Shown here: one piece after another, positions 45,096 to 53,629 of the stretch
Layout of the letters: each line of letters opens with the position of its first letter
Position numbering within the stretch: position 1 is the first letter of the stretch
Made by a program: the position numbers and the translations under genes
The notes under the pieces: generated by a model
The model's input: the letters and a program-made list of their open reading frames with translations, nothing else
What the model was told of the DNA's origin: nothing
Databases searched by the model: none
From: CAYSCW01 sp964449165
GTDB lineage: Bacteria; Acidobacteriota; Aminicenantia; Aminicenantales; Aminicenantaceae
Assembly (NCBI GenBank): GCA_964449165.1
Contig: CAYVAT010000007.1
Location: 21,886-85,885, forward strand
Direction: 5' to 3'
DNA: 64,000 nucleotides

Positions 45096-46712
45096 TTAGT
45101 ACATGTCGCTTGGCGGAGGTGGATACTTAGGTCCTTTCTCCTCTTCAGGAATTTCAGAAACCAATCCTTCTGTGGTCAGCAACAAGCCAGCGATACTGGA
45201 AGCATTCTGGAGAGCAATCCGCACAACCTTGGTCGGATCCAAGACGCCGGACTTAACCAGGTTTTCATATTTTTCGGTCAGAGCATTGAATCCCATATCC
45301 TGTTCCATCTCTTTGACTTTCTCCACTATGACAGAGCCTTCATGGCCAGCATTGTCAGCAATCTGACGCAGAGGCTCCTCGAGCGATCTTTTGATGATGT
45401 TGACACCGATCTGTAAGTCGCCCTCTATTTTAAGCTCACCCAGAGCCTTCTGGCATCTCAGCAGAGCCACTCCTCCACCAGGAACGATCCCTTCCTCCAC
45501 GGCAGCCTTGGTGGCATGCATTGCATCTTCGACTCTGGCCTTTTTCTCCTTGAGTTCAGTCTCTGTGGCAGCACCGACTCGAATCAGGGCTACTCCCCCC
45601 ACCATCTTGGCCAGTCTCTCTTGAAGCTTTTCTCTGTCATAATCAGATGTTGTCTCCTCGATCTGGGTTCTGATCTGTTTGATTCGTGCTTGAACATCCT
45701 CTCTTTTTCCACTTCCTTCAACGATAGTGGTGTTATCCTTGTCAATTACAACTTTTTTGGCATTGCCCAGCCAGTCAATCCCTACATTCTCCAGCTTGAC
45801 GCCGATATCCTCTGTGATGACTCTTCCTCCAGTAAGGATGGCGATATCTTCCAACATGGCCTTCCGTCTGTCGCCAAAGCCTGGAGCCTTGACCGATGCA
45901 CACTGGAAAGTGCCCTTCAGTTTGTTGACCACCAACGTAGCAAGGGCTTCACCCTCGACTTCCTCAGCAATGATCAACAGAGGTTTGCCCATCTTTGCCA
46001 CATTCTCCAGCAGGGGAAGGAGTTCTCTTAAATTGCTGATCTTCTTCTCATGGAGAAGGATCAAGGGATCTTCCAACGCACATTCCATCCTGTCAGGATC
46101 TGTGATGAAATAAGGAGAGAGGTATCCGCGGTCAAACTGCATTCCTTCCACGACCGCCATGGTTGTTTCCAGCCCTTTGGCCTCTTCCACTGTGATCACG
46201 CCATCTTTCCCAACTTTATCCATGGCTTCGGCTATAATCTTTCCAATAGACTCGTCGTTATTGGCAGAGATAGCGCCAACTTGAGCAATCATCTCTCCAC
46301 TGACGTCACGGCTTAGCTTCCTCAAACCCTCGACTACTTTTTCAACACCCTTATCTATTCCCTTCTTGATCAGGCTGGGATTGGCGCCAGCCGTCACATA
46401 CTTCAATCCTTCGGCAAAAATCCTCTGAGCCAAAACCGTGGCTGTGGTTGTTCCGTCGCCTGCTACATCTGAAGTCTTGGAAGCGACTTCTTTAACCAAC
46501 TGCGCTCCCATATTTTCCAAGGGGTCTTTAAGCTCAACTTCCTTGGCCACGGTCACACCGTCCTTGGTGCTGGTGGGAGACCCGAATTTCTTATCCAAGA
46601 CAACATTCTTCCCTCTTGGTCCTAGAGTTTCTTTGACCAAGTTGCTCAAAATGTTGACTCCCTGCAAGAGGGATTGCCTTGCTTCCTCACCGAGTGTAAT
46701 TTGTTTTGCCAT
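45096..46712 (-). CDS. groL: Chaperonin GroEL
   Basis: 60-kDa chaperonin subunit, 538 aa, forming the double-ring folding machine with GroES and ATP. The sequence is typical throughout: LGPRGKNVVLDKKFGSP near residue 32, DGTTTATVLAQRIFAEG near 88, AVVEGMQFDRGYLSPYFIT near 190, KAPGFGDRRKAMLEDIAILT near 278 and GIVPGGGVALLR near 412. The C-terminus is EEEKGPKYPPPPSDMY, lacking the usual Gly-Gly-Met repeat tail. A strong AGGAGG site precedes the ATG. It follows groES after 21 bases. Confidence 0.97.
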   Translation of the reverse strand: MAKQITLGEEARQSLLQGVNILSNLVKETLGPRGKNVVLDKKFGSPTSTKDGVTVAKEVELKDPLENMGAQLVKEVASKTSDVAGDGTTTATVLAQRIFAEGLKYVTAGANPSLIKKGIDKGVEKVVEGLRKLSRDVSGEMIAQVGAISANNDESIGKIIAEAMDKVGKDGVITVEEAKGLETTMAVVEGMQFDRGYLSPYFITDPDRMECALEDPLILLHEKKISNLRELLPLLENVAKMGKPLLIIAEEVEGEALATLVVNKLKGTFQCASVKAPGFGDRRKAMLEDIAILTGGRVITEDIGVKLENVGIDWLGNAKKVVIDKDNTTIVEGSGKREDVQARIKQIRTQIEETTSDYDREKLQERLAKMVGGVALIRVGAATETELKEKKARVEDAMHATKAAVEEGIVPGGGVALLRCQKALGELKIEGDLQIGVNIIKRSLEEPLRQIADNAGHEGSVIVEKVKEMEQDMGFNALTEKYENLVKSGVLDPTKVVRIALQNASSIAGLLLTTEGLVSEIPEEEKGPKYPPPPSDMY

Positions 46713-46733
46713 TTTTCCTCCTTTCTCTCAAAA

Positions 46734-47021
46734 TCAGATGATTTTGGCTAAGATTTCTTCTTCACGAACGATCACGTGTTCCTCTCCGTCGATCTCCACT
46801 TCTGTTCCGCTGAATTTTCCGATGAGAACCTTATCTCCTTTTTTCACCTCAAGAGGAACAACCTTTCCATCTTCGGTCACACGCCCTTTACCCACCTCTA
46901 TGACTTCAGCTTCGAGGGGTTTTTCCTTGGCGGTATCAGGAATGATTATTCCCCCTTTCTTGACTTCTTTCTCTTCCAAACGTTTGAGAAGAATTCTGTC
47001 ATGTAAGGGTATCACCTTCAT
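46734..47021 (-). CDS. groS: Co-chaperonin GroES
   Basis: 95 aa, the heptameric lid of GroEL. Motifs are IPLHDRILLKRLEEKEVKKG at the N-terminus, the mobile loop GGIIIPDTAKEKP and VLIGKFSGTEVEIDGEEH. It is the first gene of the groESL operon, transcribed from the promoter at 47069-47097 under two CIRCE elements. GAGG lies 7 bases before the ATG. Confidence 0.96.
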   Translation of the reverse strand: MKVIPLHDRILLKRLEEKEVKKGGIIIPDTAKEKPLEAEVIEVGKGRVTEDGKVVPLEVKKGDKVLIGKFSGTEVEIDGEEHVIVREEEILAKII

Positions 47022-47043
47022 TTGAACCTCCTAATTATAATAT

Positions 47044-47070
47044 TTAGCAGTTAAAATGGAAGAGTGCTAA
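47044..47070. promoter_or_regulatory. CIRCE operator 2, degenerate in one arm
   Basis: TTAGCAGTT-N9-GAGTGCTAA: the right arm is perfect and the left arm matches 7 of 9 consensus bases. It overlaps the -10 box of the groESL promoter on the downstream side, where HrcA binding would block RNA polymerase. Confidence 0.8.
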
Positions 47071-47097
47071 TATAATTAAAATTCTGTGTGTTGTCAA
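47069..47097 (-). promoter_or_regulatory. groESL promoter
   Basis: Read on the minus strand: TTGACA (47097-47092), a 17-base spacer and TATATT (47074-47069). This is a near-consensus vegetative promoter placed between two CIRCE elements. Confidence 0.9.
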
Positions 47098-47115
47098 GAG
47101 GAAAATGCGAAAAAA

Positions 47116-47142
47116 TTAGCACTCTAACTGTTAGAGTGCTAA
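47116..47142. promoter_or_regulatory. CIRCE operator 1, perfect
   Basis: TTAGCACTC-N9-GAGTGCTAA with both 9-base arms perfect and the spacer TAACTGTTA itself symmetric. CIRCE is the binding site of the heat-shock repressor HrcA. It lies 18 bases upstream of the groESL -35 box and contains the stop codon of the upstream HTH gene. Confidence 0.97.
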
Positions 47143-47375
47143 TTCTTGGGATTGATTTTCAATGATTTGTTAAGGTTATGGAGCGTATTACGGTGAACTC
47201 CCAAGGCTTTAGCTATTCGAGTCTTGTTTCCTTTGTATTTTTTTGTGGCCAAGTCTATGTAAATCATCTTGAACTCTCTCAAGGAATCGTTAAGAGGAAG
47301 TTCTTTTTCCACCATCTCTTTTATCAGGATTTCCATCTTCTGGTGCAGATTGAGACTTTCATACTCTTTTTTCAT
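47139..47375 (-). CDS. Small Fis-type helix-turn-helix protein
   Basis: About 78 aa. The C-terminal part, YKGNKTRIAKALGVHRNTLHNLN, is a Fis-family HTH (GN-K-x-x-x-A-x-x-LG-x-x-R-x-TL). The N-terminal half is a short helix-rich segment. It may regulate transcription or act as a small nucleoid protein. The start at 47375 is chosen over 47402 because AAGGGG precedes it and the overlap with cvpA is then only 17 bases. The stop codon TAG (47139-47141) lies inside the perfect CIRCE element of groESL. It follows cvpA and precedes groESL on the same strand. Confidence 0.78.
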   Translation of the reverse strand: MKKEYESLNLHQKMEILIKEMVEKELPLNDSLREFKMIYIDLATKKYKGNKTRIAKALGVHRNTLHNLNKSLKINPKN

Positions 47376-47895
47376 GCACTTTCCCCTTTCCCAGTATGTC
47401 ATTGTAGGCGTTTTTGAATTCCTGCTTAAGGCTCTGGGGTATCAGGTAATACAATGCTTCGGCAATTTTAAGACAATAGGGAGCAACCTGGGATTCTTTC
47501 AATGCCTCCTTTTTCACAGGAAAGACTAAAAGCGCAAGCACAACAACTCCACATATGAGAATTCCCTTTAATAACCCTAGAGCACCTCCAAAGACATGAT
47601 TTAAAAATTTCAAAGGCCCTTTCATCATCTTAGAGAGCAAGAAGGCCACAAGCCACCCTATGCACAGCACAACTATGAATATAGTGAAGAAACCCAACAG
47701 TTGAGCGACAGTTCGGTTGGAGACGAAACGCGCATAGAAAGTAGCAGCGTAGGAATAATTATAGACAGCTAAAATCAGACCGATGATCACGGCTAAGATA
47801 CCGATGATCTGTCGGATGAGACCTTTAATGATTCCCAAAATGAACGTAACAAGCAGGATAACAAGAAAAACTATATCCAGCCAATTTATGCTCAT
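47359..47895 (-). CDS. CvpA family membrane protein
   Basis: 178 aa with four predicted membrane helices and the CvpA signature N-terminus (INWLDIVFLVILLVTFILG) with GLIRQIIGILAVIIGLILA. CvpA was named for colicin V production; in Gammaproteobacteria it contributes to envelope integrity, and its molecular role is unclear. The charged C-terminal tail (QSLKQEFKNAYNDILGKGK) is cytoplasmic. GGAG precedes the ATG. It directly follows the PHP gene. Confidence 0.85.
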   Translation of the reverse strand: MSINWLDIVFLVILLVTFILGIIKGLIRQIIGILAVIIGLILAVYNYSYAATFYARFVSNRTVAQLLGFFTIFIVVLCIGWLVAFLLSKMMKGPLKFLNHVFGGALGLLKGILICGVVVLALLVFPVKKEALKESQVAPYCLKIAEALYYLIPQSLKQEFKNAYNDILGKGKVHEKRV

Positions 47896-48786
47896 CTATT
47901 TTCTCCTTTTGTAGAGTTCCTCCACCATCCAGTATTCCCCTTCAATAAGAGAACCAAAGGGAATATGGGGTTTGATGGCTCCGTGAAAATCAGACCCTGC
48001 AGTGGGCACCAGATCCAGCTCCTCAGCCATTTTCTTGTATAATTGTACCTGAGAAGAATCGTGATAAGAGGAATACACCTCTACGCCTTCGAGGCCGTTT
48101 TCTTTCAATATGCGAAGATCGCTCTTTTCTGCTCTTTGAAAATAAGCCCCAGGGTGAGCCAGAACTGGTACGGCTTCTATCTGATGGACCATACGCAGAA
48201 CATCCAAAAGGCTGATATTTCTTCGGGGAACGGAGGCGGGCTTCCCTTCCATGAAATAATCTCTGTAAAAAGAATAAGGAGCAAAAGGCCTTTTTTTCGC
48301 TTCCAAATATTTCCTGAAAAGAGGATCTTTTTCTTCCTCTGCTTTTGCCAAAAGTATTTGAGCAATAGTCACTCCTAGAGGAGGGAAAGGTCCTGATTTT
48401 TTCAGCACTTCCTTCCAGCTTATATCAAAACCTAATTCCCGAAGTTTTGCTACTCTTTCCTCAGCCTCCTCGTATCTTCTCTTGGAAACCTCATCGATAA
48501 TCTTCTTGAGAGCTTTCTTCTTCCAGTTAACAAAAGGGAGAAGGAGATGAAATTCCCGCTCATCAAAGAGAGTGGTTAGCTCAATACTGGCAATAACTTC
48601 CACTCCCACCTCTCGGCCGATCTCTAGAGCTTCCGGGTATGCAGCGACTGTATCATGATCAGAGATGGAAATCGCTCTGAGCTTCTTCTCCTCGGCCAGC
48701 TTTAGGATGTGATAAGGAGAGAAATCTCCATCACTGCTTTTGTTGGAATGAATGTGCAAATCAATTTTCCCTGCATTATAACTCAT
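47896..48786 (-). CDS. PHP-domain phosphoesterase (YciV/RNase AM-like)
   Basis: 296 aa. The PHP motifs are DLHIHSNKSSDGDFSP near residue 10, AISISDHDTVAAYPEAL near 40, GVEVIASIELTT near 62, VPVLAHPGAYF near 205 and TAGSDFHGAIKPHIPFG near 260. Characterised relatives are 3',5'-nucleoside bisphosphate phosphatase and 5'-3' exoribonuclease RNase AM (YciV/TrpH). The stop of the upstream purC overlaps the start by 11 bases, and the next gene, cvpA, begins one base after its end. Substrate cannot be fixed. Confidence 0.87.
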   Translation of the reverse strand: MSYNAGKIDLHIHSNKSSDGDFSPYHILKLAEEKKLRAISISDHDTVAAYPEALEIGREVGVEVIASIELTTLFDEREFHLLLPFVNWKKKALKKIIDEVSKRRYEEAEERVAKLRELGFDISWKEVLKKSGPFPPLGVTIAQILLAKAEEEKDPLFRKYLEAKKRPFAPYSFYRDYFMEGKPASVPRRNISLLDVLRMVHQIEAVPVLAHPGAYFQRAEKSDLRILKENGLEGVEVYSSYHDSSQVQLYKKMAEELDLVPTAGSDFHGAIKPHIPFGSLIEGEYWMVEELYKRRK

Positions 48787-49666
48787 TCTTCCCAGTCAAC
48801 CAGCGATAGATTTCCATGTATCTCTTGGATGTTTCTTCGATGATAGATGGAGGCAAGGGCGGAGGAGGAGATTTTTTATCCCATTCTGTGCTCTCCAGAT
48901 AATCACGGACAAACTGTTTATCCAGACTGGGCTGAGGCTTGCCTGGGGAGTAGAGCTTCTGGGGCCAGAAACGCGAGGAATCAGGAGTAAAAATTTCATC
49001 CACAAGATAAAGAGCACCCTCAATGAGTCCGAACTCGAACTTAGTATCAGCTATGATGATTCCCTTCGAGAGAGCATAGAGAGAGGCCTTTTGATAGAGC
49101 TCCAGGCTCGTTTTCTTGATTTTTCGAGCCAAGCCCGTACCGACCAACTTCTGCATTTCCTTGAAAGTGATGTTGATATCATGTCCCTCCTTTGCCTTGG
49201 TAGAAGGGGTAAAAATTATCTCCTCTAATCTGTCTGACTCTTTCAATCCTTGAGGCAACTTTATTCCGCTTATCTTTCCTGTGGCTTGGTATTCTTTCCA
49301 GCCAGATCCAGCAAGACAGCCACGAACAATGCATTCCACGGGGATAACTTCTGACTTCCTAACCAGCATTGTTCTTTTTTGCAACATTTCCCTGTACTTG
49401 TGAACGGCTGCAGGGAAGTCATCGATCTCGGTGGCTATAAGATGATTGGGACAAACAAGAGACGTGAAATCAAACCAAAATATGGAAAGCTGGGTGAGGA
49501 TTTTTCCCTTATCAGGGATCAAGGAAGGAAGAACATAATCGAAGGCAGAGATTCTATCCGAAGCTACGATAAGAAGATGGTCTTCAATCTTGTAGATATT
49601 CCTCACCTTCCCTTTTTTGTAGAGGCTCAGCTCGGGAATAGATATTTCTGAATACACCTTTTCCAT
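48776..49666 (-). CDS. purC: SAICAR synthetase
   Basis: Phosphoribosylaminoimidazole-succinocarboxamide synthase, joining CAIR and aspartate with ATP in purine synthesis; 296 aa. Motifs include YKKGKVRNIYKIEDHLLIVA near residue 17, DRISAFDYVLPSLIPDKG near 37, ECIVRGCLAGSGWKEYQATG near 110, FTPSTKAKEGHDIN near 150 and IADTKFEFGLI near 205 with VDEIFTPDSSRFWP. It is the long form used by many bacteria and yeast-type enzymes. It sits apart from other purine genes and is coupled to the PHP gene. Confidence 0.95.
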   Translation of the reverse strand: MEKVYSEISIPELSLYKKGKVRNIYKIEDHLLIVASDRISAFDYVLPSLIPDKGKILTQLSIFWFDFTSLVCPNHLIATEIDDFPAAVHKYREMLQKRTMLVRKSEVIPVECIVRGCLAGSGWKEYQATGKISGIKLPQGLKESDRLEEIIFTPSTKAKEGHDINITFKEMQKLVGTGLARKIKKTSLELYQKASLYALSKGIIIADTKFEFGLIEGALYLVDEIFTPDSSRFWPQKLYSPGKPQPSLDKQFVRDYLESTEWDKKSPPPPLPPSIIEETSKRYMEIYRWLTGKNEL

Positions 49667-49703
49667 TTAGCTAAAGGATAAGAAAAACGAAACGAAAAAG
49701 CAA

Positions 49704-50408
49704 CTAGAAAGACATGCCGACAAAACTCAGCACCCGGCCTGCTTCCTTCCCATCACGTCTGTAGGAAGGGAAATCCGGCCGGCAGTGGGAACAGAAATCC
49801 AGGGAAAAAATATTCTCCTTTTTAATTCCAAGGCTTAGAAGTTGAAATACATTCGCCTTTTTTAAATCAAAAAAATATTTTCTCTTCTGCTGAGGATGAG
49901 GATAGAAAGAATCCAACGAGAGTCCCGCCTGCTCAAAACTCTTGATCACCTCTGCGCCTACTTCGTAGCATTCCTTTCCAATGTGAGGACCCATGGCAAC
50001 GAAAAGAGAGGACGGTGAACAACCATAATAACGCTCGAGAGCCCTGACCACATGCTGTATCACGCCTTTGCTTGTACCCTTCCAGCCGCAATGAACCGTA
50101 GCAATCACCCTTTTTTCCTCATCCACCATCAGGACAGGAAGACAGTCGGCTGTCTTGATTATAAGAAGAAGATGAGGCTGATCTGTGATCATGGCATCAC
50201 CCTGACAGGCTTTCTTGAAAGACTTCTCAACCGGACGGACCACATTGGAGTGGATCTGACGGAGGGAAATCCGGCGGAAATTTTTCCATTCCGGCCTTTT
50301 CTTGAAATCCTGTATTTTCCATATCAACGTTCCAAAACCATGAGAAAGAAATGTGATTTTTTTGAGTTGAGGAATGGTAAGGAAAGGAGGAGAGTGAGGG
50401 AGCTTCAT
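49704..50408 (-). CDS. pgeF: Peptidoglycan editing factor PgeF (laccase-domain family)
   Basis: 234 aa. The DUF152/PgeF motifs are TADCLPVLMV near residue 86, VHCGWKGTSKGVIQHVV near 105 and GPHIGKECYEVGAEVI near 140, which supply the His/Cys metal ligands, plus SHCRPDFPSYRRDGKEAGR near the end. In E. coli, PgeF removes L-Ser mistakenly added in place of L-Ala in cell-wall precursors. The name multicopper oxidase sometimes given to this family is misleading. It is the first gene of the minus-strand group with purC. Confidence 0.92.
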   Translation of the reverse strand: MKLPHSPPFLTIPQLKKITFLSHGFGTLIWKIQDFKKRPEWKNFRRISLRQIHSNVVRPVEKSFKKACQGDAMITDQPHLLLIIKTADCLPVLMVDEEKRVIATVHCGWKGTSKGVIQHVVRALERYYGCSPSSLFVAMGPHIGKECYEVGAEVIKSFEQAGLSLDSFYPHPQQKRKYFFDLKKANVFQLLSLGIKKENIFSLDFCSHCRPDFPSYRRDGKEAGRVLSFVGMSF

Positions 50409-50489
50409 CAGGTTTTTGATTGTATACGCATCTTCTCAAAATTGGAAGGATAAAAGCTTTCTCTCCATCTATGATATAATCATTCCTGT

Positions 50490-51437
50490 GTGAATCAAAA
50501 AAATTTTGAACCTGCCTACATCAAGACCCATAAACAAGGGCTCCTCTCAGAAAAAATCAAGAAGGCACTACAGATGCTTGAAGACTGCAGCATCTGTCCG
50601 CGCAACTGTAAGGTCAACCGAATTAAAGGAGAAACGGGAATCTGTGAAGGTGGGTATCTGCCCAAGATTTCCTCTTATTCTCCCCACTTTGGAGAAGAAA
50701 GACCGCTGGTCGGATTTTGCGGATCAGGTACGATTTTTCTGACTCACTGTAACCTGGGATGCATTTTCTGCCAGAATTATTCCATCAGCCATCTAGGAGA
50801 AGGAAGTGAGGTTTCCTTTGATCGATTGAGCAGTATGATGATCGAACTCCAGAAGCTGGGATGCCATAACATTAACTTTGTCAGCCCCACTCATTATGTC
50901 CCACAGATCTTGAAAGCTCTCCTCAAGGCAGTGGATAGGGGACTCTCTGTTCCACTTGTCTATAACACTGGAGGCTATGATTCTGTAAAAACCTTGAGGC
51001 TTTTGGATGGCATTATCGACATCTACATGCCCGATTTCAAATACGCCAGCAGCCGTGTGGCCGAGCAATACTCCCGAGCCCCTGATTATCCCGAAATAGC
51101 CAAGCTTGCCCTGAAAGAAATGCACAGACAGGTGGGAGACCTTATGTGCGATGAGAGAGACATTGCTCAAAGAGGCCTTCTGGTGCGCCATCTGGTCCTT
51201 CCTCAGGGACTGGCGGGCACTCGGGAAGCCATGCATTTCATCGCTTCTGAAATCTCCCCCAACACTTATGTCAACATCATGGACCAGTATTATCCTTGCG
51301 GGGATGTCTCACACGACTCACCTCTGGCCAGAAGAATCACACGACAAGAATATGAAGAAGCTGTCAAGGCAGCAAAAGAGGAAGGGATCTTCCGCTTGGA
51401 CAAACGGGATAAATTGCGCTTGATCTGGAAATTCTGA
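50490..51437 (+). CDS. PflX-like radical SAM protein
   Basis: 315 aa. The radical SAM cluster motif is THCNLGCIFCQN (C-x3-C-x2-C) near residue 90. An N-terminal cysteine cluster, CSICPRNCKVNR near residue 33, and GICEGGYLPKISSYSPHFGE match the COG1313/PflX group related to pyruvate-formate-lyase activating enzymes. The role of PflX proteins is unknown; no glycyl-radical enzyme is nearby. The start is GTG at 50490; a TATAAT at 50475-50480 could be its -10 box, giving a very short or leaderless mRNA, but no -35 box is clear. Confidence 0.87.
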   Translation: MNQKNFEPAYIKTHKQGLLSEKIKKALQMLEDCSICPRNCKVNRIKGETGICEGGYLPKISSYSPHFGEERPLVGFCGSGTIFLTHCNLGCIFCQNYSISHLGEGSEVSFDRLSSMMIELQKLGCHNINFVSPTHYVPQILKALLKAVDRGLSVPLVYNTGGYDSVKTLRLLDGIIDIYMPDFKYASSRVAEQYSRAPDYPEIAKLALKEMHRQVGDLMCDERDIAQRGLLVRHLVLPQGLAGTREAMHFIASEISPNTYVNIMDQYYPCGDVSHDSPLARRITRQEYEEAVKAAKEEGIFRLDKRDKLRLIWKF

Positions 51438-51486
51438 CCTATCCTCGAAAGCATTCCCAAATCCATGATAATAGCTATACTCTTTC

Positions 51487-51619
51487 TTAGGATGGGTCCT
51501 GTCACAGGGTGTCTCCCGTCCGTCCTCGCTCCACCCATCCCCCCGTGGGGAATCCCTTCCGCTGCGGGCGTTGCGGGAGAGCACCCCGGGTTAGGCTGGG
51601 TCGGGGCCACCCATTCTAA
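51487..51619. repeat. GC-rich MITE-like inverted-repeat element
   Basis: About 133 bases in the 222-base gap after the radical SAM gene. The ends are inverted, TTAGGATGGGT (51487-51497) and ACCCATTCTAA (51609-51619), matching at 10 of 11 positions. Inside, GGGTGTCTCCCG (51507-51518) pairs with CGGGAGAGCACCC (51574-51586) with one bulge. The segment is strikingly GC-rich compared with its surroundings and codes for no supported protein. It may be a small mobile element or a structured RNA. Confidence 0.55.
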
Positions 51620-51659
51620 CTTAATGAAAATAGTTATCACTGATTTGAAATTGCTTGCT

Positions 51660-52868
51660 CTACCCTTTCTGGATTTGTCCATTACTTCCCTCATGCTGAA
51701 TCCTGAAGAGAGAGTTTTTTCCTGCCCAGATGAGAGCTGAAGAGGAGAGAAGAATGAACAGGGCAAAAGGCACAAAAGTGATCCTTAAACCGAGATATTG
51801 AGAGACCCAACCAAAAAACAGGGGACCAAAAGCAAAACCCAAATCTACCGATGAAGCAAACAGACTCAAAGCATTCCCTTTCTGCCGCTCAGAGGCTCCT
51901 TCCACGATCATTGCCGAGAGATGAGGATAGAGAATTCCCACTCCGATCCCCCAGACGACTCCAGATACTCCCAGAAGGAGATTTGTGTGAGAAAAATAAA
52001 TCAACACTCCACCTGCTGAGAGAAAACAAAAGGCAGGAACTATCAACAGGGGATTTCCCCAATATTTAAACCTTCTTCCTGCATAAAGCCGCATGAAAAC
52101 CGCGGTTAAACCGAGAAACGTGTAATAATATCCCGATCTCATGGAAGAGCTTTCATGGGCAAGGAGCGGCACAAAACTGAGGCTGGAGCTTAAGCCGATT
52201 TCAAAGATAAAAGTCAGAAAAAAAATCATGAAGATTCTTCTTTTCCTGAGAAGTCGCAAGAATCCTGCGCTCTCCACATCTGTAGAATCGGAATAAGAAG
52301 GAATCTTGAGCTTGACAAAAAGAGCGTACAGCAAAGGAATCAAGGCCAGAGAAAAAGCCAACAAGAAGAAGAAAAAATACCCGTATCTTTCAATAATCTG
52401 TTCACTCAAATAAGGAATTATGAGGAGAGGAAACATAAACCCGGTGGAGACCACTCCTATGGCATAAGCCCTCTCCTCCTCTGAAGAGATCATAACCACT
52501 ATCAGCAACGCTGCTAAGATAAAAAAAGAAAAGGACACTCCCTGAGAAATCCGGACGAGAATAACAAGCCAGTTTAAGCTCTGGATGAAAAAGTACAGTC
52601 CTGTACTCACGGCCAGAAGAAAGAGTCCGAGAAGAAGAACATTCCTGGGATTAACCCGACCCAGAATCCAACCGACCATCGGCCGGGACAAGAATGCAGC
52701 CAGAGAGAAAATGCCTACCAGGAATCCTATCTGGCGCGGATTACCACCCAAATGTTCAAAGAAAAGAGGAAGCAGAGTCAAGACAGCGATGGAAGAATAG
52801 GAGATCAAAACCAAAAACTGGATGGAGAATATCTCCCGGGGTAATCTTTTTCTCTTCATGAAAGACAT
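51660..52868 (-). CDS. Major facilitator superfamily transporter
   Basis: About 402 aa with twelve predicted helices. MFS motifs include the loop after helix 2 (GFLVGIFSLAAFLSRPMVGWI followed by LGRVNPRNVLLLG) and the helix 4 segment VRISQGVSFSFFILAA. The second half begins after a central loop (LKIPSYSDSTDVES) with RRIFMIFFLTFIFEIGLS. It most resembles drug-efflux or sugar-efflux MFS proteins; substrate unknown. The start is uncertain: ATG at 52868 or 52859 are both possible, and the open frame begins at TTG 52880. It stands alone on the minus strand. Confidence 0.88.
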   Translation of the reverse strand: MSFMKRKRLPREIFSIQFLVLISYSSIAVLTLLPLFFEHLGGNPRQIGFLVGIFSLAAFLSRPMVGWILGRVNPRNVLLLGLFLLAVSTGLYFFIQSLNWLVILVRISQGVSFSFFILAALLIVVMISSEEERAYAIGVVSTGFMFPLLIIPYLSEQIIERYGYFFFFLLAFSLALIPLLYALFVKLKIPSYSDSTDVESAGFLRLLRKRRIFMIFFLTFIFEIGLSSSLSFVPLLAHESSSMRSGYYYTFLGLTAVFMRLYAGRRFKYWGNPLLIVPAFCFLSAGGVLIYFSHTNLLLGVSGVVWGIGVGILYPHLSAMIVEGASERQKGNALSLFASSVDLGFAFGPLFFGWVSQYLGLRITFVPFALFILLSSSALIWAGKNSLFRIQHEGSNGQIQKG

Positions 52869-53044
52869 CAAAGTTAACAAATCCTGGCCCGCCTTTCAAT
52901 TTAAAAACGGAAAATCCGGTACATTTGCTGAATTTGCAGTAAAGGTTTGAATTCTCCTTCCAAAGGACTAAGCCACATTCAGTTAAGTAGCCCTTTGTTT
53001 TCGGGTAAAGAAGAGGATAGGGAAGGAAAAAAGGATTGGATTAG

Positions 53045-53506
53045 CTAGGGTTTGGCGATGTTCTCGAAGATAAAATTTTTATAATGTTCTATGACATCGA
53101 CAATAACCTTTTCTTTGGGTAACTTCAGAAGCTCTTCGGGTTTGCTCTCTTCCAGGAAAGCTCTTTCTGTTGTCTCCAGACGGCCCTCTTTACTCTTTCT
53201 TCCCTTCGTCAATAATCTTGGTCTCAATTCGATGGAATTCTTGGGAAGGTGGATGATATAGTGGAATTGGTCTATTCTTGAGCCCGAAAAATTTATCTGA
53301 AAGTCGATCGATTTTTTCTTTGATCTTCTGTATTTGGATTTTATCCTCTGCTTCTGAAGCTCCTCGATTAAGCTTTCGAAAGCAGGTTCAGCAATGAATT
53401 CGCAGAACTGATCAAAGTCTTTGATAGTCTGTTCCTTGCATATCTCGATGACCCTGAGGTCTTCGAAAAAGCTGGCCAGTCTATTCTTCCAGTCCGAGTT
53501 GTTCAT
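53045..53506 (-). CDS. Conserved-looking hypothetical protein
   Basis: 153 aa, not recognised. It has no signal peptide or membrane helix and is rich in Lys, Arg and Glu. Residues 18-55 look helical (VIEICKEQTIKDFDQFCEFI), residues 56-72 are strongly basic (RIKSKYRRSKKKS), and the middle (75-100) has alternating beta-strand pattern (DFQINFSGSRIDQFHYIIHL). The basic patch could bind nucleic acid, which is only a suggestion. Codon use is similar to neighbouring genes. The 164 bases on its 3' side hold nothing recognised. Confidence 0.6.
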   Translation of the reverse strand: MNNSDWKNRLASFFEDLRVIEICKEQTIKDFDQFCEFIAEPAFESLIEELQKQRIKSKYRRSKKKSIDFQINFSGSRIDQFHYIIHLPKNSIELRPRLLTKGRKSKEGRLETTERAFLEESKPEELLKLPKEKVIVDVIEHYKNFIFENIAKP

Positions 53507-53629
53507 TTTGCCTTAATTTCTTACTGAGTTTTCATTATCTTAACACATTTTATCTGAATTTTTAAAGCAAGAGTTCATCCCGACCGCACCTCCTCTCTAT
53601 TGTAGCTTATGATATAGGATATTATCAGT

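Noticed and set aside
46438..47025. 195-codon frame opposite groEL and groES
   Set aside because: Antisense shadow spanning two well-identified genes and their spacer; low-complexity Ser/Thr/Pro-rich product.
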